Of a DNA stretch of 37,688 nucleotides, positions 12,301 to 27,300 are shown in pieces. The notes under the pieces are model-generated. The model was not told the DNA's origin. It worked only from the letters and a program-made list of their open reading frames with translations, and made no database searches. Source of the stretch: Helochares maculicollis. Its lineage: Eukaryota > Arthropoda > Insecta > Coleoptera > Hydrophilidae. Position numbers and translations under genes: made by a program. The first letter of the stretch is position 1; the number at the start of each line of letters is the position of its first letter. Where the stretch lies: assembly GCA_033557835.1 (NCBI GenBank), contig JAWQRO010000498.1, forward strand, positions 1-37,688, written 5' to 3'.

Positions 12301-15300
12301 CTTTTTTATTTAATTCAGCATTAATTGTTCAACAATATAAATACTAAGTTACATACATCAATAAGATAAAAACACTTTCAAATATAAATCATTTGGTATA
12401 TATGAAATAACCTCTAGAAAATGTCATTAAAAGGACTGAAACGTTCAGGAATTGCGTTACAAAGTTTTGTAAATTGAGCTAAATAAGAACATTGTTCAGA
12501 AACGAATGATCCACATACTACAAATGAAGCGGCTACTCAACTCATGACTGGAAAACAGCATCTCTTTTGCTAAAGGAATAGATATTAATATAATATAAAT
12601 GAATTGTTTTGCATCATGTCTCAATATCTAAATACCAGCCTTAAAGTAGTACAAGTAATTAGTTCAATGATTGGCACTTTGTTTTTACAAACGATTTACA
12701 TCAATAAAAAAAGAGTAACTACTGGTTCCAACTGTATAATAATCAAACAGCAACTAAATATTCTTTAACGCGCACAACACTATCATTTTTTCAAAAGCAA
12801 TTGTGTGACTATAAAATTATTTATTTTATTTATGTTTGTAAGTTTGGCTATCTTCCCTATATGGTTTTGTAAACTCTACAGCTTGAATTGTACCCATATG
12901 ATTGTATTATCGCTCTGCTGGTACATACATAAAATGTAATTATTTTGATTTATTTTATTTTGATTTATTTTATTTTAATTTATTTTTTTAAAGATTTAAA
13001 GTTATTGCCATTAAGAACTAATAAGAAAAGCTTCTTGTATAGCTTGTTAAATTGGGTTTGCTTTTGCACAAGAGACTAAAGAGAATGCCCATGAAATCTT
13101 CGTCTGCGCCTTACATGGAACTGCTACTATGGAGTAAAATAATCTTCAACCAAAAATAGATCACTAAAATTTTTTGAATAATTAACAAACCTCAATAGTA
13201 GCCAATAATAACCAATCCGCAGGAAAATTAAAAAATAGTTGTGCAAGTAGAATCCATCGATAATTACCTACAGCAGAAGGAAAAAGGCGAAAATGATCTT
13301 ATGCTCATAGACCTAGTATTGTAAGATCTACATCTACAAGTTTTGAATTCTTATAGGAATTTACGAAAAGGTCAATAGTTTGAAAGATGACATTCAAGAC
13401 CGCGGACATTTCGAAACTAAGCCCTTTGTTTTACACGATCTTAATTATAATAACAAGTAATTCCAAAATATATCAAAACATAAGTGAGCAATGTAGAAGT
13501 AGATGGTTGAACAGGAAAGTGCAATTGCTATTGGTTGACCGAATCAGATAATGAATAAGATGCAGCGATTATAGCTCTATTTGCGCTTAAATATCCTATG
13601 AACAGTCAATTCGCTACTTGTTTTAAGATTGGTGACAACGCACAATTTGAAAAAACTAAGTTGAAATAATATATATATATATATATATATATATGTTTAA
13701 TAAAATAGCTCTGATAGCAGAAAACGGTAATTTTAAACTGCAGGAGACGGATATTATTGAGATCAGCTTGAGCTAAGCAATAACATAATATAATATAATA
13801 TAATTTATAAAATGCCTGTAAAACAATTCCCGTTAATGTTGGACTAATAGTGTAGGTAAATAAAGATTTACCAAACAACCAAGAACAAAAAAGGTCTCTA
13901 TAGGCATAGAAAATAATTGGAAGGATAAAACAAATAAAAATATCAATTAATAATAATATAAAGCTCGAATGCATATCTGAAAGCGTAAAACTAGCATTCT
14001 ATAAAAGAATGAGCATGAGAGGAAAAGCACACACAAAAAAGCAATTTAATATGGATAAATATTTAACAAAAAACAACAAGCTAATTAAACTAGAGTAATA
14101 GATGGAATTACTTAACAAATAAAAATGAGCTAAATGAAAACTATTTAAAACTCCATTTATTGCAAATCAAATGAACATGACATAACTAAGTGGAATATTT
14201 AATTGGTAACAGTAAATTTATAAATGAGGATATAAAGAGGGAGAGAGAGGAAAATTGTTCCTATCCGCCGCTGAACAGCAGAACAAAGATTCGTAGTATA
14301 TTCCAGCTCTGTATTTAATTAAGACGCTATAGCATCGGTCAGGTGAATTTTATAAATCTTATGCTGCAATCCATTTGAAACTGCAGCAGTGTGTAGAGAT
14401 GTGAATCTGACGTGCACTTCAATTCAAGAACGTCAATTGCAGAAATTAGTATCATGTGAAACACTTACATAACATATAGAATCGATTCCCCCAAGGCATT
14501 TTAAATTCTTTTCACAGCATGCAATGTGATGAAATGGATCTCAATATTTGATGGTCCCTAACGTTTGAGGCGTTTTGCACGTTCAGCAAATTATTAACCG
14601 CCCCCGTCCTGACAGACGCCTGCGGATGGAAATATTTTATTGTACCATTAAATTATTCCCTTTTTCTCAGTTAACTCCGCTTTTGTATGTCAATAAACTC
14701 ATCCACTCCTTCTGATATACGCTTTCTGATAAATTTTCAGACTGGAATAGTTGCGTCAAAGGAATGATTTATTATTTAGGAACATCTTGTCAAAGGTGAA
14801 TGGAATCAAACTTTTCCGAATGCTAACATCTATCCTTTACAACTTGCACTGTGTTCATTTGAAATATTGCACCAGAGGATGTAGAATTATATCGCCTAAT
14901 ATGCCAGGATTATTTTTGATACTTAAAACATTAGAGAATAACTTATATTTATAAAATTATATGAACTCGACTCGAACGATCAATGTTATAAGTTTCAGTT
15001 AATAAAACACAATTTCTGTACGATAAACTACGAGGATAATTTGTTTCTCTCGTTCAAACTGTTGAAAAATCCACCAATACACATTTAACTTTATATCGGC
15101 TCTATACAGCCAAATCTGTAAGGAAATTTCAATTGGAACTTCATTAAGGCAATAAAAGGTAAAAACGTATCGACCTGCGATACGATTTATAGCCCATATT
15201 CTGTATTTAACACTTTTCCTGAAAATGGCCACTGAATTGCTCAATGCTCGCACACCTGTTCGTTCAAGTATCCTGTCACAATTTGGATATACTTTCAAAA

Positions 15301-18300
15301 TATTTGGCCTGATCTAAGATTTTTTTAACCACACCGAAACATTTTTCGCTCGTCAGACGTGTTTTTCATCCAATTCGATACTTCGCACGAAAGATTTAAC
15401 CCGATAATCTCACTTTACATGCATATAATGAATAAAAGGAACATGTCGCTTCATTTTTCATGTAAATATTTATCTGAAAGCAAGAGATAAAATATAATGG
15501 AAGCGTTTTCGTAATAAAGTTTTTTTTTCTCCAGCACACACTTAGCGTTTCCCTAATTCACATTCTCTATACATTCTCCACGGTGCGATGCGGCAAAGTT
15601 GGATTAATGTGTATGTTAATGTTATGCTTTTAATACGGAGAGCAGAAAATAAAATGTTCATTGTGTATGTGTGTGTATTTCAAAAATGTTGAATTGATTC
15701 CTGTCCGGAAACCCGGGATAGAGGATCCGGAATATTTAGCGCGGCTCCGGACATATAAATCAAAGCCCGGGCCAGGAGAGCAAATTGCTGAGCTCACTAC
15801 TTTTATAGTACAACTGCTGCAAGGTACGGGATATAACGCTGAAGCCCATTTTCCTTTATAAACCACTTCTTGTATGTCAGAAATTATTGGTATTATAAAC
15901 CATACGATCGCTTCGGCTAAAACTACCCTAAATAATTGTGAGCAGCCATTAATTTGCCAATACCCATTATGTTCATGCTTTGCATTCAGTATTGATGCCT
16001 AAATGCAAACAAAATTTGTCAGGATGAGAATTATGGTTATTTTGGTGAAATGCTTTTGCGACGGAATTACAATTCAATTACTGATTTTTCAAGGGTTTGA
16101 TGTGTACTTGTTTTCGCTGATGATTTAATAGCGTTTTCATTTAAATTTAATTATATTTCTGCATTTCATTTATACTGTAAGAGCGACTTACTTGAAAATG
16201 TGTTTACACAAATCATTTTTGATGAAATATGAGGCATTGTTGCACTGCGCCAGATTTAGAATTTAACTTTTTTTTTTTCTTAGTATCAAATAACAGATAC
16301 AATATTTCATCAGTAATGATACATTCAAGCATTTTTCCTCGACTGATTATGGGAATGATTATTGTTTTATTGACTTCATAATTATCGTATGGGGTTCACC
16401 CAAACAAAAAAACTAAATATGAAACGTGTTTGCAAGGTCAACCGTAGTTAATTTTAAAACTTTAAAAAAATTGTTATTTGAAAATAGATCTTTTATTGCC
16501 TCTATTCCCTTACAATTTAAATCATTTGTTAACAGGTTGTGAAATAAGTATACTTTTAACATTTTGTCGTTAGCAAAAAGAGCGTATTAGGACTAGTCTT
16601 CTGAGTAAAATTTATTACTGGATTTTTTATTGAGAAAAATTACTTGATAATTACAAATCCTGGATGTGACAACTCGCTTATTTTTTTAAGTCTATATACT
16701 GATGGTTTTTTTGTGTTATTGTTTGGCAAAAAAAAACCTCAACAAGAATGAGGATACTAAATGGTTTCACTCAACGTCTATTTTACAGATCATAAATTTA
16801 AAGAATATAAACATTTTCGCACATCCTTAGATTTAAGTAGTTTTGCTATTATTGATATAATAAGTCAAGAAGTTTGTAAGAACAGAAAAATCTGTAGAGT
16901 ATTTAAAGTTAACCAAATAAATCTTACCTGTAAAAAGGCATTTTGATGTCATCTTTGAACCAGAAAACCATACTTATAGCATCTGAAGGCACAGCAGGTG
17001 TTATATCACAAGGTAATTCTACATCTTTTCCAGGTACTGCCCATATCTTATTTGCTGGCACTGAAAAGTAACCTTTAATTATTCAAAGGGCTACTGATTA
17101 TTATAGACATATTCTATATTTGTCAATTGCAATATCTATGAAATTCCATATTTTATAATAAGAGAACTGAGATATAAATTTAATCATGGGGTCCAGCGGG
17201 AAAATATTATGATGTGACTAAATATTGGTAATATTGAGAAATAATCACAGCGCATAACTAAATATGAGATCTATATTTCAAAATGCTTTTAAATTTATAA
17301 ATTGGTAAAACAGCCCTGAACGCACAATTTATGGCAAAAATTGTATATTAAATAAAATATATATAAATTTGCATGTGTTTGTTATATGTAAAAATTTATA
17401 TTTACAAAGATGTTTAACTAGTCTGCAACTTATTCTCGTCTAAAATCTCACAAAAGGTACGACATAACCAATGGTCACTTTAATTAAGTACTCACAACAT
17501 ATCAAAAGCAGCAGCATATACGAACAATTTTTTTATTGTTTAAACGATAAAACTTAGTTCATTGCAAATTTCATTCCGCTAAGGAAAAAATCATAGGTTT
17601 TATTTAAAAACTTATAGATTTTATCAATTTGTCTGCTACACCGTATTAAATATTTTTTGGGATTCTTGTCTGACCAGCTGAAATGTTCCAGTTAACTCTA
17701 TCGACGTTTTTTTTAAATGAATAAAATATTTGCACATAAAAATATTCGTTTTTGCTCAGTTTAGCAGAATAAATGAGATTGTAACAGGAAAATTTATTAA
17801 ATAATTTCAGAGGGAACGTGCACAATAAATCTGGTATCTGCTATTGAAATCTGATAATTCCATTATATGTATTTATCCCTGAATGTGAAATACATAAAAT
17901 ACGTAATTTGTGGTATCTGTACTAATACAAATGTCAATAATATATCACTGTTTTCGGGAACGAATGCTCTGGTCTACATACTTCCAGCGAATTCATAAAT
18001 AGCCCACCAAAATAATGAAAATTGGGACCGACTAATATTGATCAGCGATAATTTTTGCTTTTTCAGCTGGATTTCAGCCAGTTATTCTTTTTGTACAAAA
18101 TCCTGCAGATGAAAATTTAAAATCAAATAGTTTATTTCCCTGGCTATTTTTAAATGAATATAAATTTACCAAACAAGTAAATACATAAATGCAGCGTTAT
18201 TCATTGAAGTATATTTGGCTGTGCTGGTTAAATAATTAGTGGCAAAATAAAAATAGCGTGGGAGCGTAAGTACACCGGAGGCATACAGAAATCCGTACTT

Positions 18301-21300
18301 AAATATATATTGCAGGTAAATTACTATCAGTAGTTTAATTAAACGCGTTTAAGTGCACAAAGTCCAATTACATTAACACACATATTATCATAACATAAAC
18401 CAATTTCTGTTGATGCCATAGTTAAATGCGAACCAGTATTTAGCAGGTATTATTTAATTTAGATTATCTTGTTGCCGACCGTCGGGCACTTAGGGGGCTC
18501 TAATTAACGGGGCTGTAGAGATTATTTAATCTAATTTAATGCCTGACCTATAAGCTTGAGTAAGACATTTCAAAGGATTATTAAGTCTTTAGTTCTTACT
18601 ACCAGCTTAGGAAAATGCCATTACCAGAACAAGCTATGACAACTTTTAAGAAGATAATACTTAAAACGTATCAAAATTTTAATGGAAGGACAAAAAATGG
18701 ATGGTTTTGGCGAAACCCAGTAATGGAATATCTTCGGAATAATTACAATGTACGAAAAAGAATGTCCTTAAAATAGCAATGCGTGATTTTAATGCTTACA
18801 AAATGCAGCCAACTCCACATCTTCCTAAATTGGCAACCATAAACTACGAATTCCAAAAACTTTGGCTCATCACCCTAGACGCTAGAAATACAATCGGAAA
18901 TACAAAAAGAGTGCAATCTCGCTCGACGTCTTAAGACATTTTGAAATGCAAACGAATCCTAAAAATACAACTTGTACTTTGTGTATTCTATCAATGAAAG
19001 CGTAAGCAGATGGTATATAGCTTGCAATAAAAACGTTTGGCACGTTCGTTTCACCAAACAATAGAGACGAACACAATAGAAACACACTATCCATAAACGC
19101 GTGTTGCTTGCGCATTTTGAACAACGTAACAGATTACAATTGCAGCTTTCGTTATGCTTGCTATTTCCGTAATTTAGGTTTAAGATTTAATGGAAACACT
19201 GGCGTTCACTTTCATGACAAATACATCCGCCGTTGCTGGACTTTACATAAATAAACAATATGTAGGTAAATATAATGGATTTAGATGTTTTCACAGTTAT
19301 CTTGGATGCAAATATGACAATACATATTAGGAATGTAGACTTAACTATAACACATCCCTTGCTTTTATGCCATTCTTAAATCCGTTAAAGTTATTTTTCT
19401 GGAACAAAGCAGGAACGTTAAGGTAATAGTCTAATAAATAGCATGCAGGATTAGATTTTATAAAAACAGTAATGACGACATTTTTTATATGCCATTTAAA
19501 CTACATAAACAAATATTTAATTTATATTCAGTCCTGCTATATTGATCTTAGTTATACCCTAAACGAATTTAACTTCAAAGAAATAGCATCTAAAACCCAT
19601 AGTGATTGGCCTATTTAAAATATATGAACGCAATCAAAGACATGATCTCTATACCAATCAAATTATATTTATATATAAAACCACAGAGTTCAATTTCCAG
19701 TTTCGATGTGGTAATTTAATCATATATTTCGTATCTATTTGAGGAATTGTTTCTACTTAAATATATTATTAAGCGAAGAAACTATTCAAATTTCGCCATA
19801 TTGTTACTTTCCTGCATGCATACATAGGATGTTCATAAAAACGTTTGCCTTATGAATTTAGCGAATGTCAATCAAAATAATATATTAAAGCAAGTGTGCA
19901 ATTTTACAGGTTCTTGCTTTAATTTAAGACATTTGTAATATGTTTGCATAATTTGACAATGATATAAGAAATGTTTTTCATAATTTTACAAACTTCTGAT
20001 CAAACAGATAAATATTTTGGCAATTACCCACAATATTTTTTTTATATGCCAAAGATATTCCAAAGTCGGTGATGCATGCTTTTACCAACACTACATTTAT
20101 TTACTTTAAAGACTTTTATTCAGTCATATATTTGTCCACTTGCTTTCTAACCAGTAAATGGCTTTGTAGCTAAGTTTTGTAAATATAAAGGCTAGCCTAT
20201 ATATGCTGCAAAAATTACTAACCAAAACGATTATTGGGTTTGGTGACAACCAAAAAAGAAATGTGAATATAAACTTCGCTCATAACCAAAAATGAACAGT
20301 TAGGTATATCTGGGTATTTTAAGTCTACGAGTGGATATTTTATTTTGAAACTCCGTAGATAAAGAAGTTAAATTTGCAATTTAAAATAAACATTTTCCTA
20401 ACTTTTATAACTTATTCAATGCATAATAACAGAAAATGAGTTCTTTTTCATAATGCTTATTTTATAGTGCTATTTTTATCACTATTAACGACTTAGCACC
20501 AGCGTAATGGAAACCATTTTTTTGCTTCGTCTATGAAGTGTAATTCACTAGTAGAGTTCTATTTGTGACGTTTAAGCTGTAAAAGAGTAATTTTAAATGT
20601 CACGCTTAGATAGATTTATCACAACATGGTCAATATTAAAATAATAGAAATCAATAAAAGTATCTCAAAATAAGCTAATGAGCTAGCTTTTTGACTATGG
20701 AAATTTGCAAGAATGCTGTCTGGAGGTTACTTTAACAAAATTGGTCTATAACTGAAACCAGCTAGTTATTTCCATGTTTATAACTATGAATTGATACAAA
20801 AAAGTTTCCACCATAATTGTTTCATTTTTATTTACAAAACTGTACTATGTTCATAAAAAGTCTGCTGTAGAGAACAAAGCACAAAATGATATGCTAAGGC
20901 AAAGCAAATAAAAAAGTAAACTTATAACTCTTGTAATATTTTTACAAATAAAGTTACTATGAAATAAATGTAACTATCTATTGAAGTCGGAATTTTTACA
21001 GCTACAGTAAGAAAATAATTTATCTCATCACATCTCTTATATACCAAAATAGTAACAGTTGTACATATAAATTAAAATAGTTATAGTTCAAAGTGAGAGC
21101 TTTTAACATATACGCTTCCATTTGCAGCAACTCATTAAAAAAGCGTTTATTATTAGAATATCTGAAACACTGCAGATAATCCACTTGAAAAATCTAAAAA
21201 TGCCACTTGATTAGGAAATATGACACCCAATTTACTTCATTGCCCAATCAAGTAATTGATTGATTTGCAAACACCTTAAAATTTAATGAATCGTTGAACT

Positions 21301-24300
21301 GTATAATGCCAATCAGAAAAATTAGGTCATATATTTTGGAATTGGGGTTTATTCGCCGCATTGATTTTATTAAATCAAATATGTTACACGCAGGGAATGC
21401 GAAATTATTTACAAAACCGCATTTTCTCCTCTTTATAAATTCCAACAGTTCATGTAATATTCATTTACTCAGAGTAAACACGCTGAGCCAATTAAATAAT
21501 TTCCTCTACATTAAGTTTGTCTTGACTCTTCCAATAAATTCTCCAAACTATTCTATTTATATTTGGAAACTTTGGCAGGTAGAATGTATTTATACTCTCG
21601 TCTAAGGTCTAAAAGAACGCACCTAGACTGTTTCGGCAATGATGGCGCCAGAAAACTTCTAAAAAGTTGTTTTTACGTTGAAATTCTTTGCATAAATGGC
21701 AACATAAATAGTTGCCCGCGTTTTTGTTTTAATTTTGCCGCAAAGTCACTGGAAAAAGCGAACGTAAATTTTCGATAATCAATTTAAAGTTTCTGAGAAA
21801 TAATCTTTGGCAGAAATGCTGTGGAAGTGGCCGACTAATATAGACTGCCACGTGGCAAACTTCCTACGCAGTTGCCATGTGTGCGTGAATTTTGCAAACC
21901 ACGGTTCAAAAATTAACTAAAAGTAGAACGAGGGTAAAATTCAACTTTTTATTTTAATGAAAGCACAACGATACTAAGAACGCTATGTTTCAAGTCAGAA
22001 GATTATATTTTAAAGTAAAATGTCGTTCAATGTTATTTTACATTTGCTATTTGCTAAAAATTTACCTTTAAGTAATTTGTAACCCTAGATCACGCAGCCT
22101 TTAATTTATAAAACAGAAACTTCAATTTAAATAAATCATTGCTAAAAATGTTGATACTTCTGCTGTAATGATTAATTCAATCAGCTATTTTAATTCTTGA
22201 AGTGGGTTGCCTTACGACAAAGAAACAGGAAGTTCCGGATTTATGTGTTTGACCGTTTTAAATTCCTAAATGGAAAATTATGTCTAGTTCCTGAAAAGCT
22301 TTTGGCTCGAATCCATAATGCGATTGCCACCTGAAAATTACAATTTCTCGTTTATTTACAGCGCGACAACTTAATAATTGGAAAAATGCGAAAGGCAGAC
22401 ACCGAATTTAACTAACATTATTGACGACATAAATACAAGCAGGATAAAATAATTTATGGTACCCTCTTGGCTGTGTTGGCCGCAACAAATGCATTAGCAG
22501 CAGGTGTGGCTAAATACACATGTAATAAACACTCATATTTTCATTTTCGTTTCAGAAAATATTTGTTTATTCGACTGAAAATTAACGCAAATTTTTATAA
22601 CCGCATTTTCCCTACCAAAACTCGAATAGCTCGTTTGGCTGCGTTGCGAGGGCCATTCATTCCAAATCATTACATTAAAATTATTTACTATTAATTATAA
22701 TAACTAATTGGTTTGAATTGAATTTATATTCGTTTCGTATGTAACTTCATTAAATAAATCACGAAAAATTAAATGGAACGTAGGCCGGATTTCATATTTT
22801 TATTATTTGGAAATGTTCATTGGTCAAAGTGGAAAATTTAATGTTGGCATCGGCTTTGCTGGAATTTAGAGCGGGTTGAATTAATTCAATTCCAATAATT
22901 CCAACAAATATCGAGGGTTAGGTTCGCCTTCTTTTATAGATATGCTGAAGGAAATAAATCGCTGGAAAACAGATAAGTCTAGCGCATAAATTAAAAAGGA
23001 GAATTTAGAATTCGTGTATCCAAAACTTTTGGCGTAAAGAGTCTTTGAAAAACTTCATATTAAAACATATAAATTTCGCTGGATAAGACCTCTTTTGTAA
23101 GTTTACGTAAAAGGATGGAGTCATTCCATCCAGATTAAAGCACCATATGAATTCTAGATGTTATAATATGATTAGATTAGTTTTCTCGAGTTAAAACAGC
23201 GAGGCTACTTATAATCATATACATGAATATCTCTAGGAAGATAATAAGACAAAAAACGAATAATGACTGAACCCCTGCAGAGCTTAAAATGTCGTGTGCC
23301 GTTTCGGGCAGGTTGCCAGGAACGGCAACTTCCAGTTTTACGAAAATAAACGCGTAGGTGCGGGATTCTTGTCACTGTTGGTTTTACTAAGATGTCGGTA
23401 AAAGAGGCAAGTGCTTGAAGAATGTTTGGCATTTATTATGATGTAGTGAAGAGATAGCTATAGATATCACTTTGAAATCATGAATGATTTAGGTTAAGAC
23501 ATTGCTTACATACATTTATTTATGACTAGCGAAACGCTAGATTTTTCAAATTTTTTTTTCATAATCGATAAACTTCGTACAATGTGTATAGCTTTGAAAA
23601 TACGGTAAGGAAGACAATTTTAAATCACATTTTAAGTTTTGAGATTTTATAACGTTAAATAGAATACCAGATTATACTACATCCTATTTCTTTGCTTGCT
23701 TTTTTTTGCTCTCATAATTACTGAAAAGTTAAACAAAAATGACTTATGCAGTAAAAAATACCAATATCTCAAAGCTACTTTTTAAGTACGTTGATTTTAT
23801 ATTCTAGCCTCGCGACTTATAAATAGCCATAGCAGACAAAATTGACATTTAAAAACTCAATTACAAACTGAAACAGTTCATAAGCTGGTAAAATTGACGA
23901 TTATTATTAAAGAGACTAGGAGTGTAAAATTTTATCTTTTGAGAAATATTTTTAATCTGCCTATTGTTTTACTGCCTCATTAGTGGGTGAATTAGCTTTC
24001 ATTATGCATCACGAGTTCAAGAAAAGTTTAATATTTATGTATACCTTAACCTCAAATCTTCTGAGCCACAGTCAAATAAAAGTTTGACTAAAGCCCTGCG
24101 CCTTCCCCAATTCCCGGGAGCATAATATTTTTAAAACCGTTTCTTACAACGTATAAATGTCTGAGCAGAAAAAAATTGTCTGCGCTAATAAATTAATGTT
24201 AAAAATATAAATTATTTTAATATTAATATTATTAAATATTTATAAATATTCCTTTTTAACTTATAAATGCACAATATTTCCATATTCGCTCAGTTGGCAA

Positions 24301-27300
24301 GTTAGTGCATAGTTAAATAAACATCTTAAATAATTTTATACATCTCATACATAAACTAAAATAAAATTCATTTACAACAAAAATAGGCTCAAATTGGCTA
24401 GAACCTAGCAGTCATTGTTTCTCACTAGCAGAAATATTGCAATAGTATATTTATTATTAAAAGATCAAATATTTTACTTTAATTCCTAATATTTTATCTT
24501 AGCACCCATTCGTTTGCTATCTGTAAGCCACTCCCAGATGCCCATTCTTACGATTCAATTTCTATTTACTATGTCAACTAATTTCTTTATTACGGAAAAA
24601 CAAAGCGATAACTGTATATGATTGATACAATTTACCTAATATTTCCTGAAAAATTTATATTGTTTACTGAAATTCCAAACCTCAAAAACAAAAGTATATC
24701 GGTTGGGTGTTTTAAGATTACCTTTTTTTAGGATGAACTTATAAATATTATATAAATACTCTTAACTTTTAGTTCCTTATACAAATGGAACAAAAGTAAA
24801 TAACTTGAAGACCTGATTGCAGTTTAGACTTAGTACTGTTTTCACGGCCAGTGTGCCCGTTTTTAATTAGAAAATTAACATTTCAAGGCAAATGAGCCTA
24901 AAGGAATATTGATTTGATAAGACTGACTTTAAATTAAGAATAAATTATTCTAAATTCTCATACATTAGGGTTAGATTAAAAATTTTATCTCCGATTCATC
25001 CCCGTAAGTTACAATTTCAAAAGAAGAATAAATATATAAGTAATTCATTTCTCTAAATAATAGTTTGTAAAATATCAGTGTTTTTATAAAAGTACATCTT
25101 GAAACTCTCTTATTTTTAAAACAATGATAAAATACGTTGTCTTTAAAACATATAATCTGGTGAAAAATAACCATGATTTACAATTATATTTTCAAGTATG
25201 TGCGTTTCTTAATATATTTGCTCCTGATATTTTCTTCTATGTCATACTAATCAGTTCCATGTAAGTTATTTTTTAATTTTGCCTGTTCTTCCATTGTAGA
25301 TATCTAAACCTTATTTCTTTTAGTTATCAAAACGGCCATAAAAGCGATAACACGTCATGCACTAAACCATAAATAGATTCTTGTGGAATCTACTCGTCCC
25401 AATATGCCAAATACAAGATGTCATTAAAATTATATCAAAAGAACTTATTCTTTCAGCGTAATTGAATATTAGGGCGCTTCATATTAAAACAAAGTGAAAC
25501 TATCTAAAGAAGGCTTAAAGTTTGTTGCAAACGAAATATATGTTTACACTTTTACTGTTGTAGTTCTCATATAATGTTGCGCAAAATATTGCATTAACAT
25601 TGTTTAATAAGGAAATAAGTAGTGTTACTTAAAAAAAATTAAAGGCTTTCTCGTGTGAGTAAAACTTTCTCTACAGAAAAGTAGCATGAAATTTTTATGA
25701 CTTCAAGAGAAATACAATCCCACAAAGCCGCAACTAATGCAGTTTAGCTCCTATTTAAACCACCGTAAAAACGAGCCACATGCAATATTTTAAACATAAA
25801 TCTTTTGCTGTCGAGTGCTTGCAGTACGCAAATTTAGAATAGCCACTCTGTATTGAGCGTTCCGAGAAAAAAAACCCTATGATGTTGACAATTTTAGACC
25901 GAGAGACAGGAACTCTGCAAAAAAGCAAAATAAACCAAACTGTCACGTCGTTCGTTCGTTCACTCGTTTGGTCGGTTCTAGGTATATTTCTGTGACAGGA
26001 AAGTGGCATATGTTTTGCATACTCAGGTGCTCTTTCATTAAACTTCGAAATCTTAGTTTTCTTACTGAAATAATTGAAACAGCAATATTTGATATGCCGC
26101 CAAAGGAACAGAAAGGCCGTTTATTTTGAGAACGTGGGCAAAATTATAGCTTACAAAATTTTGGAGAGCGGTCTGGAAATCGTACTAATAACAGATTTGT
26201 AATCATGAATCAAACTGAGTTATTAAGACATTACTAAAATGGTTTAAGTTGAATCCACGATACTTATGTTGACGCGAACTGTACTTAATGCTGTTGAGCC
26301 ATTTATATTCACTTTGTAATCAAAGTCAGCGCCTTCCAATTCAGATGCAATACTAAAACTACTAAAAATAAATTTACAAACAATTAGTTTTAGCCTTTTT
26401 TTGAAAAATGTATATTTGACTAACCTGTTGCTTTGAAATAAACGCAAAACAGAAACCCATTTTGGTATCTCAAAAAGATTGTTGAGTCGATAAACCTCAA
26501 ATTGGTAAAACTTCTATAATGAAGATAGAAGTTCCACAATAGGTAAGACTGCGTTGCACCGAAGCACTACTTATTTATTAGGTGATAAGAGGAGAAATAA
26601 ACCGAAACGTAAGCGAGTTTTGTTTCAAACAAAACCATACACCAAATGCACATTACATCTGAATTCTGTGTTTTTGTTTTCATATATAGAGCGTATGTTA
26701 AAACGTCATAAGTCATCAGAGAACAATGAGGAAAACGTCTGCATTGTGCTCTATAAGCTGTAAAACAAAGGCATGGAGAGCATCGCGACTTATTGTGAGG
26801 ATCTACACAGAACATGTGTGTGTTTGTGTATGTGCTAATATCCTAAATGCATTATTTCAGAAACCCTTTACTTTTATTTCTTGTTTTAATAAAATATTTA
26901 TGCAACAAAAGCCGACTGCTCGAGCGTCGGCTGATTAATTAATTCTCTTATGAAAATATCAAATGCAAGCATACTAGTATGCATTTTGTAAACTGCTCTT
27001 TAATATTGACAATTTTGTTATTAAACAAAAGCATTTTGTGAAGTCAAGTAGAAGTTTATATTAAAAAAAGCACAGCAGAAATAGAGGAAAATCATTTGTT
27101 TATACACGCGGACTTAATAGACTATCAATTAGGTACTTTTAGGTATCAGAAGTATTTATAATGTGCGCTCAATACTTACTGACGAACTTTTCTCGCCACT
27201 TTTTTTGTATTACTTGCATACATAGTGACTAGCAATCTTATATTCTGTAGTAAAAGCAGTTGCAAATAAAACGCTGCTATTGTTATATTTACGTTAACAT

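Larger units (their letters stand above)
8680..16927 (-). other. Intron 2 of the sidestep-family gene
   Basis: This 8.2 kb intron interrupts Ig1 in the middle of the domain. It contains TA microsatellites at 9299-9332, 9426-9446 and 13669-13694, a 15-mer minisatellite at 12941-12985, and two plus-strand exon-like islands at 11838-11861 and 15634-15861. The rest is AT-rich with no supportable gene. Confidence 0.8.

Noticed and set aside
13606..13974. 122-codon hydrophobic minus-strand open frame
   Set aside because: It runs through the (AT)13 microsatellite (IYIYIY), has AT-driven composition and no family motif. A frame of this length is expected occasionally in DNA this AT-rich.
14999..15298. 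99-codon minus-strand open frame
   Set aside because: No recognisable domain, no compositional shift from its surroundings, no splice or promoter context.
15690..15760. Resemblance of the minus strand here to exon 7 (shared GCCGCGCT and CCCGGG words), as a duplicated Ig exon
   Set aside because: The alignment needs frame changes, the cysteine and ENP motif are absent, and the match is limited to short GC words.
22467..22694. 75-codon plus-strand frame beginning AVLAATNALAAGVAKY
   Set aside because: It looks signal-like at first, but it lacks an ATG there, has no splice context and becomes AT-driven sequence.
23205..23432. 75-codon minus-strand frame over a GC-richer patch
   Set aside because: The patch is better explained by its hairpin and possible regulatory role. 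The translation shows no motif.
26541..26549. GTAAGA donor-like site on the plus strand beside the possible nested gene
   Set aside because: No plus-strand coding exon ends there; isolated donor words are frequent.
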